Source: JAPOUP01 sp965221405 (lineage in GTDB: Bacteria > Pseudomonadota > Alphaproteobacteria > Rhodobacterales > Rhodobacteraceae). Taken from it: DNA of 64,000 nt. The stretch lies in assembly GCA_965221405.1 (NCBI GenBank), contig CBDCSE010000003.1, positions 248,001-312,000 on the forward strand, in the 5' to 3' direction. Position numbers and translations under genes: made by a program. Shown one piece after another: positions 30,475 through 39,816 of this stretch. Each line of letters begins with the position of its first letter. The stretch's first letter is position 1. The notes beneath the pieces are model-generated. The model was not told the origin of the DNA, searched no databases, and was given only the letters and a program-made list of their open reading frames with translations.

Positions 30475-31008
30475 ATGTCACGGATTGGCCGTATTCCGGT
30501 CGAACTGCCCTCGGGGGTCACGGCTTCGGTCGCGGGCAGGACAGTCGAGGTGAAGGGACCTAAGGGCACCCGTAGCTTCACCGCGACCGACGACGTCTCG
30601 ATCGCGATCGAGGGTAGTGTCATCACGGTTGTGCCGCGTGGACGGTCAAAACGTGTCCGCCAGCAATGGGGCATGTCGCGCACCCAGATAGCGAACTGTG
30701 TCAAGGGGGTTGCCGAGGGCTTCAGAAAAGAGCTTGAGATCAGTGGCGTCGGTTACCGTGCCATGCTGCAGGGTGACAGACTGGTTCTCAATCTGGGCCT
30801 GTCCCACGACGTCACTTTCGAGGTCCCGAACGGTGTTACCGTGACCTGCCCCAAGCAGACGGAAATTGTCGTCGAGGGTATTGACCAGCAGCAGGTTGGC
30901 GAGGTCGCGGCGCAAATCCGCGCCTGGCGCAGACCGGAGCCTTACAAAGGTAAGGGTATCCGATACCGGGATGAGTACATATTCCGCAAGGAAGGCAAGA
31001 AGAAATAA
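30475..31008 (+). CDS. rplF: 50S ribosomal protein L6
   Basis: 177 residues. L6 sits near the GTPase-factor site. MSRIGRIPVELPSGV, VEVKGPKGTRSF and the C-terminal RRPEPYKGKGIRYRDEY are family hallmarks. The ATG at 30475 with GGGAGAGG upstream is the family start; the longer frame lies in rpsH. Confidence 0.97.
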   Translation: MSRIGRIPVELPSGVTASVAGRTVEVKGPKGTRSFTATDDVSIAIEGSVITVVPRGRSKRVRQQWGMSRTQIANCVKGVAEGFRKELEISGVGYRAMLQGDRLVLNLGLSHDVTFEVPNGVTVTCPKQTEIVVEGIDQQQVGEVAAQIRAWRRPEPYKGKGIRYRDEYIFRKEGKKK

Positions 31009-31019
31009 GGAACAGGGAC

Positions 31020-31379
31020 ATGGCAGACAGTAAACGGGATCTGTTCATCAAGCGCCGTCGGCGCGTCCGCAACAGGCTTCGCAAGGTGAGTGCGGGCCGC
31101 GTGCGTCTCTCCGTGCACCGTTCGAACAGGAATATCAGCGCCCAGCTGATCGATGATTCCAGGGGTGTCACGCTGGCAAGCGCGTCATCTCTAGAGAAGG
31201 CGCTCGAACTGAAAAGCGGAAGTGGCGTCGAAGCGGCGGCGATAGTCGGGGCGGCACTTGCCGAGCGCGCCACCGCGGCCGGTGTGAGGGATGCCTGCTT
31301 TGACCGTGGTGGCTATCTGTTCCACGGCAGGGTTAAGGCTCTCGCCGAAGCCGTTCGTGCAGGTGGTCTCAATGTCTGA
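31020..31379 (+). CDS. rplR: 50S ribosomal protein L18
   Basis: 119 residues. L18 carries 5S rRNA into the large subunit. RLSVHRSNRNISAQLIDDSR and FDRGGYLFHGRVKALAEAVR are standard. It is 11 bp after rplF; the 87-bp gap before rpsE is longer than usual and has no visible gene. Confidence 0.96.
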   Translation: MADSKRDLFIKRRRRVRNRLRKVSAGRVRLSVHRSNRNISAQLIDDSRGVTLASASSLEKALELKSGSGVEAAAIVGAALAERATAAGVRDACFDRGGYLFHGRVKALAEAVRAGGLNV

Positions 31380-31466
31380 GCCGTTTGGTCCGCGCCGCGG
31401 ATCGAACGTTCCCGGACTGAATCGGACGACCCGGCGCAAAGCGCCTGAAGATGAAGGGACAGCCTA

Positions 31467-32093
31467 ATGGCAGAACGCGAGAACCGTCGGGGCAGCCGCA
31501 GGGATCGGGACGATGCCCCCGAGTTCTTCGATCGCCTCGTTGCGATCAACCGGGTTTCGAAAACCGTGAAGGGCGGTAAGCGATTTGGTTTCGCCGCGCT
31601 TGTCGTGGTCGGGGACCAAAAGGGACGGGTTGGCTATGGCAAGGGCAAGGCCAAGGAAGTGCCCGAGGCAATCCGAAAGGCGACGGAGCAGGCCAAGCGT
31701 CAGGTCATCCGGGTACCGCTTCGCGAAGGCCGGACGCTGCATCACGACATTGCGGGCCGTCACGGCGCCGGTAAGGTCGTGATGCGAACCGCGCCGGCTG
31801 GCACGGGCATCATCGCCGGTGGCCCGATGCGCGCGGTGTTTGAAATGCTCGGCGTGCAGGATGTGGTGGCCAAGTCAGTTGGATCGCAGAACCCCTATAA
31901 TATGATCCGGGCCACGATCGACGGTCTCCGGAATGAAACCAGCCCGCGTATGGTGGCCGCCCGTCGTGGCAAGAGAATGTCCGACATAATGCCGAGACGG
32001 GATGAACCGTGGCAGAGCGCCGACGAGCCGGAACAGGTCACATCGCCGGAAGGGAATGGCACTGCCGAATCCCCGATGCCCGCCGAAGCCTGA
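31467..32093 (+). CDS. rpsE: 30S ribosomal protein S5
   Basis: 208 residues. S5 shapes the mRNA entry and decoding accuracy site. VAINRVSKTVKGGKRFGFAA and GAGKVVMRTAPAGTGIIAGG identify it. A C-terminal tail (about residues 175-208, PRRDEPWQSADEPEQVTSPE) makes it longer than the E. coli protein, as in other alphaproteobacteria. Confidence 0.97.
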   Translation: MAERENRRGSRRDRDDAPEFFDRLVAINRVSKTVKGGKRFGFAALVVVGDQKGRVGYGKGKAKEVPEAIRKATEQAKRQVIRVPLREGRTLHHDIAGRHGAGKVVMRTAPAGTGIIAGGPMRAVFEMLGVQDVVAKSVGSQNPYNMIRATIDGLRNETSPRMVAARRGKRMSDIMPRRDEPWQSADEPEQVTSPEGNGTAESPMPAEA

Positions 32094-32104
32094 GGAGAAA
32101 TGCG

Positions 32105-32296
32105 ATGTCCAGTAAAACCATAGTCGTGAAGCAGGTCGGTTCGCCGATCCGCAGGCCCGCCAAGCAGCGCCAGACACTGGTCGGACTCGGACTTGACAGA
32201 ATGCACAGGACCCGGGAGCTTGAGGATACACCCGCTGTCCGTGGGATGGTCGCGAAGATCCCCCATCTTGTGGAGATTGTCGAGGAACGTGGCTAA
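32105..32296 (+). CDS. rpmD: 50S ribosomal protein L30
   Basis: 63 residues, KTIVVKQVGSPIRRPAKQRQ to HLVEIVEERG. Start at ATG 32105, 11 bp after rpsE; the longer frame lies in rpsE. A 156-bp gap follows before rplO, the widest in the spc part. Confidence 0.96.
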   Translation: MSSKTIVVKQVGSPIRRPAKQRQTLVGLGLDRMHRTRELEDTPAVRGMVAKIPHLVEIVEERG

Positions 32297-32452
32297 GGCC
32301 TTGCGCCGGTTTCCGGAACGCGGGCCCCGCCATCTTGACCGCGGTTGATGACATGCGGGTATGACAGTCGGTTGGCCCGGCATATGGATCGATCTGAATG
32401 GCCGGGTGATTCCGCTTCACTCGTGGTTTGGTATCCGGCAAGGAGAAACGAC

Positions 32453-32926
32453 ATGAAACTGCATGATCTCCGGGACAATCCCGGTGCCGTAAGGAAAGCC
32501 AGACGCGTTGGCCGCGGCCCCGGTTCCGGAAAGGGCAAGACCGCGGGACGCGGTGCCAAGGGCCAGAAATCCCGGTCCGGAGTTGCGATCAACGGTTATG
32601 AAGGCGGGCAGATGCCGCTCTACCAACGTCTTCCGAAGCGCGGGTTCAACAAGCCCAACCGACGGAAATACGCGCTGGTCAACCTCGGCATTCTCCAGAA
32701 GTTCATCGATGCCGGGAAAATCGATGCCGAGGAAGTGATCACCGAGGATGTTCTTGTCGAGAGCGGTATCGTCCGCCGTCGGCTTGATGGCGTCCGGGTG
32801 CTGGCAAAGGGCGAACTGTCTTCCAGAGTGGATCTGCGCGTGACAGGTGTAAGCGTGTCGGCGCGGAAGGCGGTTGAGGAAGCTGGGGGCTCGCTTACGG
32901 TCACGACCGGCCAGTTGTCGGAATGA
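32453..32926 (+). CDS. rplO: 50S ribosomal protein L15
   Basis: 157 residues. GRGPGSGKGKTAGRGAKGQK and GYEGGQMPLYQRLPKRGF are the conserved glycine-rich extension of this late assembly protein. The ATG at 32453 follows AAGGAGAA, a strong ribosome site. Confidence 0.97.
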   Translation: MKLHDLRDNPGAVRKARRVGRGPGSGKGKTAGRGAKGQKSRSGVAINGYEGGQMPLYQRLPKRGFNKPNRRKYALVNLGILQKFIDAGKIDAEEVITEDVLVESGIVRRRLDGVRVLAKGELSSRVDLRVTGVSVSARKAVEEAGGSLTVTTGQLSE

Positions 32927-33025
32927 ACGCTTGTGGGTAAAGTCCGCCGTGCCTACATACATCTGGTTTTCCAAGCCCCGCTCCGGGAGTTCCGGGGACG
33001 GTGCGTGAACGGGAGAGGCCACTGA

Positions 33026-34381
33026 ATGGCATCCGCAGCGGAGCAAATGGCCGCCAACCTGAACTGGGGGGTCTTCGGAAAGGCCACCGAACTCAGACAG
33101 CGCATTTTATTCACCCTCGGAATCCTGATCGTCTATCGCGTCGGGACCTACATTCCGGTTCCGGGTATCGACGCCGACGCCCTGCGTGATTTCATGGACC
33201 AGGCCGCGGCGGGTCTCGGCGGTGTGCTGAACATGTTCACCGGCGGTGCCATCTCGCGCATGGGTATATTCGCGCTCGGTATAATGCCGTATATCTCCGC
33301 CGCGATCATCGTGCAGCTCCTCACGGCCATGGTTCCGCAGCTTGAGCAACTGAAGAAGGAAGGTGAGCGCGGGCGCAAGAAAATCAACCAGTACACCCGG
33401 TACGGCACGGTGTTCCTGTCCACCTTCCAGGCCTACGGGCTGGCGGTGTCGCTGGAGGCGGGCGGTCTGGCGACGGATCCGGGCTGGTATTTCCGGGCGG
33501 CCACGGTCATTACGCTCGTCGGCGGCACGATGTTCCTGATGTGGCTTGGCGAACAGATTACCGCACGGGGCATCGGCAACGGGATCTCGCTGATTATTTT
33601 CGTGGGAATCATCGCCGAGGTTCCGGCTGCGCTGGCGCAGTTCCTCGCGTCGGGCCGTTCGGGCGCGCTTAGCCCCGCGGTCATTGTGGGTGTCATCGTG
33701 ATGGTCGTGGCGGTGATCGGATTTGTCGTCTTCATGGAGCGGTCTCTGCGGAAGATCCATATCCAGTACCCGCGTCGTCAGGCGGGAATGAAGATGTACG
33801 AGGGCGGTTCCAGCCACCTGCCGGTCAAGGTGAATCCAGCGGGGGTCATCCCCGCGATATTCGCCAGTTCGCTGCTGCTTCTCCCGGTCACCGTCTCCAC
33901 CTTCAGCGAGGCGCAGTCCGGGCCCGTGATGTCGACGATACTGGCTTACTTCGGTCCCGGCCAACCTCTTTATCTCGGTTTTTTCACGGCAATGATCGTG
34001 TTTTTCACGTTCTTCTATACGTTCAACGTAAGCTTCAAGACCGAGGACGTCGCGGAGAACCTGAAGAACCAGAACGGCTTCATTCCGGGTATCCGTCCAG
34101 GCAAGAGGACGGAAGAGTATCTTGACTATGTGGTCACCCGGATTCTGGTGCTTGGATCGGCATATCTCGCGGGTGTCTGCCTTCTGCCGGAGGTGTTGCG
34201 AAGCCAGTTGGCGATTCCCTTCTATTTTGGCGGAACGTCGGTACTGATCGTGGTTTCCGTGACGATGGACACGATCCAGCAGGTGCAGAGCCATCTTCTC
34301 GCGCATCAGTATGAGGGGCTGATCGAGAAATCCCAGCTTCGGGGTAGGCGTCGCCGCAAACGGCCTCCCGTCAGGCGCTAG
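33026..34381 (+). CDS. secY: Preprotein translocase subunit SecY
   Basis: The 451-residue inner-membrane pore of the Sec translocon shows ten hydrophobic segments. N-terminal TELRQRILFTLGILIVYRVG, the plug region GGAISRMGIFALGIMPYISA, the cytosolic loop GERGRKKINQYTRYGT, GTMFLMWLGEQITARGIGNG and the C-terminal QGLIEKSQL-like YEGLIEKSQLRGRR are canonical. It is 99 bp after rplO and 53 bp before adk. Confidence 0.97.
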   Translation: MASAAEQMAANLNWGVFGKATELRQRILFTLGILIVYRVGTYIPVPGIDADALRDFMDQAAAGLGGVLNMFTGGAISRMGIFALGIMPYISAAIIVQLLTAMVPQLEQLKKEGERGRKKINQYTRYGTVFLSTFQAYGLAVSLEAGGLATDPGWYFRAATVITLVGGTMFLMWLGEQITARGIGNGISLIIFVGIIAEVPAALAQFLASGRSGALSPAVIVGVIVMVVAVIGFVVFMERSLRKIHIQYPRRQAGMKMYEGGSSHLPVKVNPAGVIPAIFASSLLLLPVTVSTFSEAQSGPVMSTILAYFGPGQPLYLGFFTAMIVFFTFFYTFNVSFKTEDVAENLKNQNGFIPGIRPGKRTEEYLDYVVTRILVLGSAYLAGVCLLPEVLRSQLAIPFYFGGTSVLIVVSVTMDTIQQVQSHLLAHQYEGLIEKSQLRGRRRRKRPPVRR

Positions 34382-34434
34382 CGCCGCTTCCGGGGCCCGT
34401 TTCCGGGACCGTGCATTGAGAAGGGCGTTTGCCC

Positions 34435-35079
34435 ATGAACATCATCGTGCTTGGCCCTCCGGGCGCGGGTAAGGGTACCCAGGCCCGGATTTTGGTGGAG
34501 GAACGCCGGATGGCGCAGCTGTCAACCGGCGACATGCTGCGCGCGGCGCGCAGAAGCGGATCCGCCATTGGACGAACCGTCGCCGAGGTCATGGACCGTG
34601 GCGACCTGGTGACCGATGGGATCGTCATCGACATCATCCGGGAGCGGCTGAGGACCGATGACAGTCCGGGCGGCTATATCTTCGACGGCTTTCCGCGCAC
34701 GCTGGCGCAGGCCGACGCGCTTGGGGAGCTTCTTGACGACCTCGGTTTCCGTCTCGATGCCGTCATCGAGATGCGGGTCGATGACGACGCGCTTGTCACC
34801 CGCATCACGGCCCGCTCGACCTGCGCTGGCTGTGGCGAGGTATATAATGACCGCACCAGACCGATTCCCGAGGACGGCAGATGCGGGAGATGCGGCGGGG
34901 CCGACTTCCGCCGTCGCGCCGATGACAATGATGAAAGCCTGCGTACCCGCTTGATGGCCTATTACAAGCAGACATCACCGTTGATTGGGTATTACCACGC
35001 GAAGGGTGTGCTAAGACCGGTCAATGGTCTGGGAGATATCGGCGGTGTCGCGAATGAGATCCGGGCGGTTCTTGATTGA
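34435..35079 (+). CDS. adk: Adenylate kinase (zinc-lid type)
   Basis: 214 residues. It interconverts ATP + AMP and 2 ADP in the cytosol. The P-loop GPPGAGKGT is at residues 7-15, FDGFPRTLAQA marks the AMP site, and the LID has four cysteines (CAGCGEVY ... RCGRCGG) that should bind zinc. I use ATG 34435 rather than TTG 34429. In most relatives rpsM follows within about 100-200 bp; here it is 16.5 kb away. Confidence 0.97.
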   Translation: MNIIVLGPPGAGKGTQARILVEERRMAQLSTGDMLRAARRSGSAIGRTVAEVMDRGDLVTDGIVIDIIRERLRTDDSPGGYIFDGFPRTLAQADALGELLDDLGFRLDAVIEMRVDDDALVTRITARSTCAGCGEVYNDRTRPIPEDGRCGRCGGADFRRRADDNDESLRTRLMAYYKQTSPLIGYYHAKGVLRPVNGLGDIGGVANEIRAVLD

Positions 35080-35727
35080 TCGGTGGCCTTAACCGTAGGG
35101 CATCCATTTGATATCGGGTGCCGGGGTATCTTCCAGGCTGCGGGGGAGTGCGCCCTGGACCCGTTGAGACTGGATCTGCCAGGGCTGAGGAAGGAAATGG
35201 GCGGGCAGAGCATGTGACTGCACTGCCTGGTCGCAAAAGACCGTAGCCCTTGAGCCGTATTATGGCACGGCGGCACGCTCGTGGCGCACAGAGCCTCCGT
35301 TCGGGGCGCGGACCCAGAATCACATCATCCTCGCCGCGGTGACCGATGATGGTGGGCACATCGATCTGAAATCCGCGATGGGGCTATTCAGGTTTCCCAT
35401 CGGCAAAAACGGCGCGGCGAAGCTTCAGGCCGTGAAGCCAGTGAACGCTATGGTTGAACGCCGGAATGTCCTCGACGAACTCGCGGCTTGGCTGGCAGGC
35501 CTTGTTCGATGACTGGATGGAGGGGGTCGACAGCTTGGCCGAGGACAGGTGCGCCGACCTTAACCGTAACTTCCAGCCGTCAATCCGTCCCTTCTCCCGT
35601 CCAACGCGCCGGGACGCAACGGTTTCCCCCATCCACGGGATGTCATCGGCGGGATTTCCGCTTACACGGGAAAGCCCTCGATTTCGCCGATCCCCTGTCA
35701 TATGGACTCAACTGGAGGGGGAAGCCC
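35080..35727. other. Interval after adk without a supported gene
   Basis: Open frames here are short and not recognisable. One plus-strand frame from about 35282 to 35512 reads through a protein-like stretch (HIILAAVTDDGGHIDLKSAM, then VNAMVERRNVLDELAAWLAG) but has no good start and stops after about 75 codons; it may be the tail of a decayed gene. It ends at the 11-bp direct repeat that borders the IS30-containing element. Confidence 0.5.
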
Positions 35728-35838
35728 CATAAGCGTTAACCTGTTCTCTGGATCGAGTTCGGACACCGCCGATTTCGCCTTGCTGACGGCCCGGATGCCC
35801 GGGAAGCGAGGCAAAATCATCCCCCGGCGCCACTCCGA

Positions 35839-35907
35839 AGCGCAACGCCCGGCCCTTCCCGGAGCGAGGGCGTAGCCCGAGCGGAGGGAAGGGCCGGGCG
35901 TTGCGCT
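35839..35907. repeat. 22-bp perfect inverted repeat (large hairpin)
   Basis: The arm at 35839-35860 (AGCGCAACGCCCGGCCC...) is the exact reverse complement of 35886-35907, with a 25-base spacer. It lies inside the element left of the IS30 transposase. A single-strand form would make a very stable hairpin. Confidence 0.85.
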
Positions 35908-36065
35908 TTCCGCGCCCCCCGACCCCCCCGATTCCGCACGGGAACGGCTTCAGTCCCTTCGGATCCGAGCCTAACCGGCACCTCCGGGCGGCGCAAGGCA
36001 TGCCGGCAGGCGCGCCGGGGAAGGCCCGCGGCGCGTAGGGGACGATCCGGACGCCGGAGGTTCCC

Positions 36066-37031
36066 TCAGGGAGGCCGCGCCAGCCGGAACGCCTCGGCCG
36101 GCGTCAGGTAACCCAGGACCTTGCGCGGACGCGCGTTCAGCCGGTCCTGGACGGCGCTCACCTCCGCATCCGTCACTTTCCGGAAGTCCGTGCCCTTGGG
36201 AAGGTACCCCCGCACCAGGCCGTTGGTGTGCCCGGTCGGGCCCCGCTCCCACGAGTGGTAGGGGCGGGCGAAGAAGAACCTTGCGCCGAGCGCCCCGGCC
36301 ACCCGCGCGTGGTCCGCGAACTCCCTGCCGTTGTCGGCGGTGACCGTGTGCACCGCGCCGCGGTGCGGCCCCGGAAGGCCGGTCATGGCGGCCCCGACCG
36401 CGGCCGCCGTCTTCCTGTCGACACGCCGCAGGAGCGTGTATTTCGTGGCCCGGTCAACCAGGGACACCACGGCCCCGCTGTGGCCGGCGCCCACGATCGT
36501 GTCCGCCTCCCGGTCGCCGACCCGCGCCTTCGCCTCCACCAGCGCCGGGCGCCCGGGGATGTCCACCCGGCCCGGGATGTGCCCCCGGCCCGCGTGGGCC
36601 CCGCCCTTCCGGTTCGGCCTCTTTCCCCGGCGGCGCAGGTGCCGCCAGAGCCGGCCCCCGGCCCTGCGGTCGGCGTGGACGTGCCGGTAAATCCACTGAC
36701 GCCCCGCCACCGGGTGGCCCTCCAGGCGCAGCCGCCCGGAGACCTGCTCGGGGCTCCATCCCTCGGCCAGCCGCTCCTCCACCAGAGCCCACAGCCCCGG
36801 CGTCATCTTCCTGGGCACCGACGACGCCGCGCGGCGCCGCGCCTCGGACCTCCGCTGCGCCTGGGCGTGCCGGTAGCCCCGGGCTCCGCCGTTGCGCCGG
36901 ATCCCGCGCGGGACCGATGACGGACTGCGCCCCAGCTGGCGGGCGATCGCCCCGCCGGAAAGCCCGCTTTCCATCAGGGCGTGGATCTGGCATCTCTCGG
37001 GGTGGGTCAGGTGGCGCTGGCCCTCGGGCAT
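36066..37031 (-). CDS. IS30-family transposase
   Basis: 321 residues with an uninterrupted frame. The N-terminal MPEGQRHLTHPERCQIHALM and GLSGGAIARQLGRSPSSVPR form the helix-turn-helix of IS30 enzymes. The DDE core shows VGDREADTIVGAGHSGAVVS (first Asp), HTVTADNGREFADH (second Asp) and YHSWERGPTGHTNGLVRGYL (Glu). The end, NARPRKVLGYLTPAEAF, is standard. The remnant at 4070-4550 is a decayed relative. All three catalytic residues are present, so it may be active. Confidence 0.9.
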   Translation of the reverse strand: MPEGQRHLTHPERCQIHALMESGLSGGAIARQLGRSPSSVPRGIRRNGGARGYRHAQAQRRSEARRRAASSVPRKMTPGLWALVEERLAEGWSPEQVSGRLRLEGHPVAGRQWIYRHVHADRRAGGRLWRHLRRRGKRPNRKGGAHAGRGHIPGRVDIPGRPALVEAKARVGDREADTIVGAGHSGAVVSLVDRATKYTLLRRVDRKTAAAVGAAMTGLPGPHRGAVHTVTADNGREFADHARVAGALGARFFFARPYHSWERGPTGHTNGLVRGYLPKGTDFRKVTDAEVSAVQDRLNARPRKVLGYLTPAEAFRLARPP

Positions 37032-37286
37032 GGCGGTCTCCTTCGCGCAACGAAGGGACTGTCGCCGCCATCCGGCCGATTCGCAACATCATGCGTCGAT
37101 ACGACCACCATTCACCCACATAGGGTGTTGCACTTCACTGTGGAACGGGGGATCAAAATTCCCGGTTGAATTGGTTGGTCAGCTCCCGTTTCGGCAGTTG
37201 GAATGCCTAAAATCGTGCCACGGCCAAACAAGTTAACGCTTATGGGGGGAAGCCCTCGGCCCGCCAAGTCAGTTCCATGTGCCTGT

Positions 37287-38216
37287 TTAGGAGCCATCTT
37301 TTGCCCCTTGTTGACTGACCGTTGAAAGCGCCAGTCCGAATATGATCATGAACGCTCCCAGCCAGCCCCAGGACGAAAGATACTCGCGGAGCCAGTAGGC
37401 CCCAAAAGCGATCGAACATAACGGGGAGAGAAACAGAAATTGCGCAGACGCCGCTGGCCCAAGGGCATGCACTCCGAAATTCCAGAACAGGTTTCCCAAG
37501 AGTGTAGCCCCAAGCCCGATATAAGCCACCGCAGGCCAGAGTTCCTTGGGTGGCAGAACCGAGATGTCTGCGGGACCTACCGTCAATGTCAAGATCACGT
37601 AGCACGGGATCAACGCCGCATATCCGGTTAGGACAATCGCGCCGAACATGGCAACCGGACTCAGAAGGCCGTGGACTTTCCGCAGCAACAGGCTGTATCC
37701 AGCCCAGATCAGGGTCGCGACCAGAGCCAAGGCATCCCCCCAGTGCAAATTGGCTGATACGGCCGCGGCGGCGGGCCCCGACGAGATCAGCAGGACAGTG
37801 CCGACAAAGCCCAGGCCCAGCCCTACCTTGCTCCGTGCGGATACCCACTCTGACAGGAACAGCGCCCCCGCGACCACGATCCACAATGGTGCCGTAGCCT
37901 GGACCAAACCGACATTGGCGGCAGATGTGCCAAACGGGGCCGCGATGATGGCTAGGGAAAAAAGGACACAGTTCAGGAATCCCAGAACGGCGATCCGAGT
38001 CAGATGCGCCAGCAAGACGCGACGTGCGCGCCACAACGGCCCACCGGTCAGGAGCAGCAGTGGTAGCGCACTGAGCGTCCAGCGCCAGAACACCAGCGTA
38101 AGCGGGTCCGTCTGGTCCGCTATGTCGCGGATAGCCACATGATTGCCGCCCCAGAGGGCGGCAGTTGCGATCAGGCCCAGCGACGCCAGGCGCGTCCTTT
38201 GGATGCCTGAGGGCAT
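37287..38216 (-). CDS. EamA/DMT-family exporter
   Basis: A 309-residue inner-membrane protein with about ten hydrophobic helices in two EamA halves (ATAALWGGNHVAIRDIADQT at the first, GDALALVATLIWAGYSLLLR at the second). DMT family members export amino acids, purines or other metabolites. It starts 6 bp after the permease stop, so it is the last gene of the minus-strand transport unit and may release a product or surplus of the imported compound. Substrate unknown. Confidence 0.85.
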   Translation of the reverse strand: MPSGIQRTRLASLGLIATAALWGGNHVAIRDIADQTDPLTLVFWRWTLSALPLLLLTGGPLWRARRVLLAHLTRIAVLGFLNCVLFSLAIIAAPFGTSAANVGLVQATAPLWIVVAGALFLSEWVSARSKVGLGLGFVGTVLLISSGPAAAAVSANLHWGDALALVATLIWAGYSLLLRKVHGLLSPVAMFGAIVLTGYAALIPCYVILTLTVGPADISVLPPKELWPAVAYIGLGATLLGNLFWNFGVHALGPAASAQFLFLSPLCSIAFGAYWLREYLSSWGWLGAFMIIFGLALSTVSQQGAKDGS

Positions 38217-38222
38217 GGGGAC

Positions 38223-38999
38223 CTATTGCTCGCTCCCACGTTGGGAAGTATGCCAGGGCAGGAGGATGCGCTCGGCGGCTTCAACGGCATAGAAGAGGAT
38301 TGTACCCATGATCCCCAGGATAACGATAGCCGCAAAGGCCCGCGCGGTATCGAACATGCCCTGCGACAGCAGGATGACATGACCCAAGCCTGTCTCCCCG
38401 GCGACGAACTCACCCACGATGGCACCGATCAGGGCAAAGGAAATCCCTACTTTCATGCCTGCGAACATGCTGGCCAGCGCACAGGGAAAGCGGATCTTGA
38501 ACAGAACCTGCATGGTCGTGGCGCGGGCTGAACGCGCCATGTCGATCATGTCCCTGTCGACGCTGCGCAAACCCAACACGGTGTCAATCACGATCGAGAA
38601 GATGGCAATCATCAGCGCTATTGCGATCTTTGGTTCGGACCCGGTACCCATCCAGATTACGAAGAGCGGCGCCAGCGCGACCTTCGGGACAGCGTTCAGC
38701 GCAACCAGCAAGGTGTAGAGCGTACGATCCAGAAAGACCGAGTGTACTATCCCTACCGCCATGAGCACGCCAAGCACGACGGCTAATGCGAAACCGGCCA
38801 ACGTGGTTACCAGGGTATAGCCTGCATGTTTGGCAAAATAGTCCGGATCATCGATCATTTCGACCAGAATGGTGGAAGGCGCGGGCAGGATAAACGGACG
38901 TACCTCCAGAACGCGGCACGTGATTTCCCATACAATCACGGCAAACATCAGTACCGCGACGGAAGAGAGAAGTCGGTTGTTGTTTTCGATCCAGCCCAT
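38223..38999 (-). CDS. ABC transporter permease (SsuC/ThiX type)
   Basis: 258 residues with about six membrane helices and the EAA-type coupling loop DRDMIDMARSARATTMQVLF, followed by KIRFPCALASMFAGMKVGIS. This is the BPD permease class used with NMT1/SsuA-like binding proteins for nitrate, taurine, pyrimidine or riboflavin-type substrates. It lies 3 bp after the ATPase gene and 6 bp before the EamA gene. Confidence 0.9.
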   Translation of the reverse strand: MGWIENNNRLLSSVAVLMFAVIVWEITCRVLEVRPFILPAPSTILVEMIDDPDYFAKHAGYTLVTTLAGFALAVVLGVLMAVGIVHSVFLDRTLYTLLVALNAVPKVALAPLFVIWMGTGSEPKIAIALMIAIFSIVIDTVLGLRSVDRDMIDMARSARATTMQVLFKIRFPCALASMFAGMKVGISFALIGAIVGEFVAGETGLGHVILLSQGMFDTARAFAAIVILGIMGTILFYAVEAAERILLPWHTSQRGSEQ

Positions 39000-39002
39000 T
39001 GG

Positions 39003-39788
39003 TCAGGCCTCTTTCAGAATGCCGAGTTTGGTGAAGTGGCCGCGGAGATGCTGCACGTATTCGCCGAATTCCTGGGTTTCGCGCAGACTCAGCGTGCGTG
39101 GATGCGGCAGGCCGATGTCGAGTATCTCGTCGATCTTACCGGGGTTGCGTGACATGACGACGACCTTGGTCGACAAAAACACCGCTTCGGCAATGGAATG
39201 GGTGATGAAGAGCACCGTTTTCCGTGTCTCCTGCCAAAGCCGCGCAAGCTCCAGGTTCAGGTCGTCGCGGGTCATGGCGTCGAGTGCGCCAAATGGTTCG
39301 TCCATCAGCAGAAGCTTCGGATTGTCCAATAGGGCCCGGCAGATTGATGCGCGCTGTCGCATGCCGCCTGAAAGCTCCCAGGGATGTTTCTGTTCAAACC
39401 CTTCCAACCCGAATCTTTTGAGAAGCGCACGCGCCTTGCTCTCGTAGTCTGATCGCCTCGCACCGCGGATTTCAGTGATGAATAGCACGTTATCCAGGAT
39501 GTTGCGCCAGTCCAGGAGGATGTCGCGCTGAAACACGATTCCCATATTGTCTGGCGGTCCTTTGACCGGTGCGCCGTCCAGGATCACTTCGCCGGATGTT
39601 ATTGGTTCGAGGCCGGCCAAGCACTTCAGCAACGTGGATTTGCCGCATCCGCTAGGCCCAAGCACACTGATGAATTCATGCTCCCGGATATCAAGGTCTA
39701 TTGATTTGAGCGCTTCGATATCCACGTGCCTGGACCGGTAGACTTTGTCCATGTTGCGGATGCTGGCATAACTCCGCTGTTGCACCAT
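39003..39788 (-). CDS. ABC transporter ATP-binding protein
   Basis: 261 residues from ATG 39788. Walker A GPSGCGKST, Q-loop GIVFQRDILLDWRN, signature LSGGMRQRASICRALLDNPK, Walker B LLLMDEPFGALDAMTR and the switch histidine FITHSIAEAVFLSTKVVVMS are all present. It belongs to the SsuB/TauB/ThiZ class. An upstream extension to 39905 lies in the binding-protein gene. It is 28 bp after that gene. Confidence 0.93.
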   Translation of the reverse strand: MVQQRSYASIRNMDKVYRSRHVDIEALKSIDLDIREHEFISVLGPSGCGKSTLLKCLAGLEPITSGEVILDGAPVKGPPDNMGIVFQRDILLDWRNILDNVLFITEIRGARRSDYESKARALLKRFGLEGFEQKHPWELSGGMRQRASICRALLDNPKLLLMDEPFGALDAMTRDDLNLELARLWQETRKTVLFITHSIAEAVFLSTKVVVMSRNPGKIDEILDIGLPHPRTLSLRETQEFGEYVQHLRGHFTKLGILKEA

Positions 39789-39816
39789 GCGTCGGCCTTC
39801 CCAGTTCCGTTCTGAT

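Larger units (their letters stand above)
35728..37244. mobile_element. 1.5-kb element with terminal inverted repeats carrying an IS30 transposase
   Basis: The left end CATAAGCGTTAACCTGTT and the reverse complement of the right end CATAAGCGTTAACTTGTT match in 17 of 18 positions. Outside both lies the direct repeat GGGGGAAGCCC (35717-35727 and 37245-37255). The element is 1517 bp. It is larger than typical IS30 members, its transposase is well inside the borders, and an 11-bp duplication is longer than the 2-3 bp usual for IS30, so the IS30 gene may be a passenger or the element an unusual variant. Confidence 0.65.

Noticed and set aside
33107..34306. 399-codon minus-strand frame opposite secY
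   Set aside because: Charged shadow of a membrane-protein gene; secY is unambiguous.
35454..35732. Possible small gene after adk
   Set aside because: Several overlapping short frames exist, none with a clear start, ribosome site or known motif.
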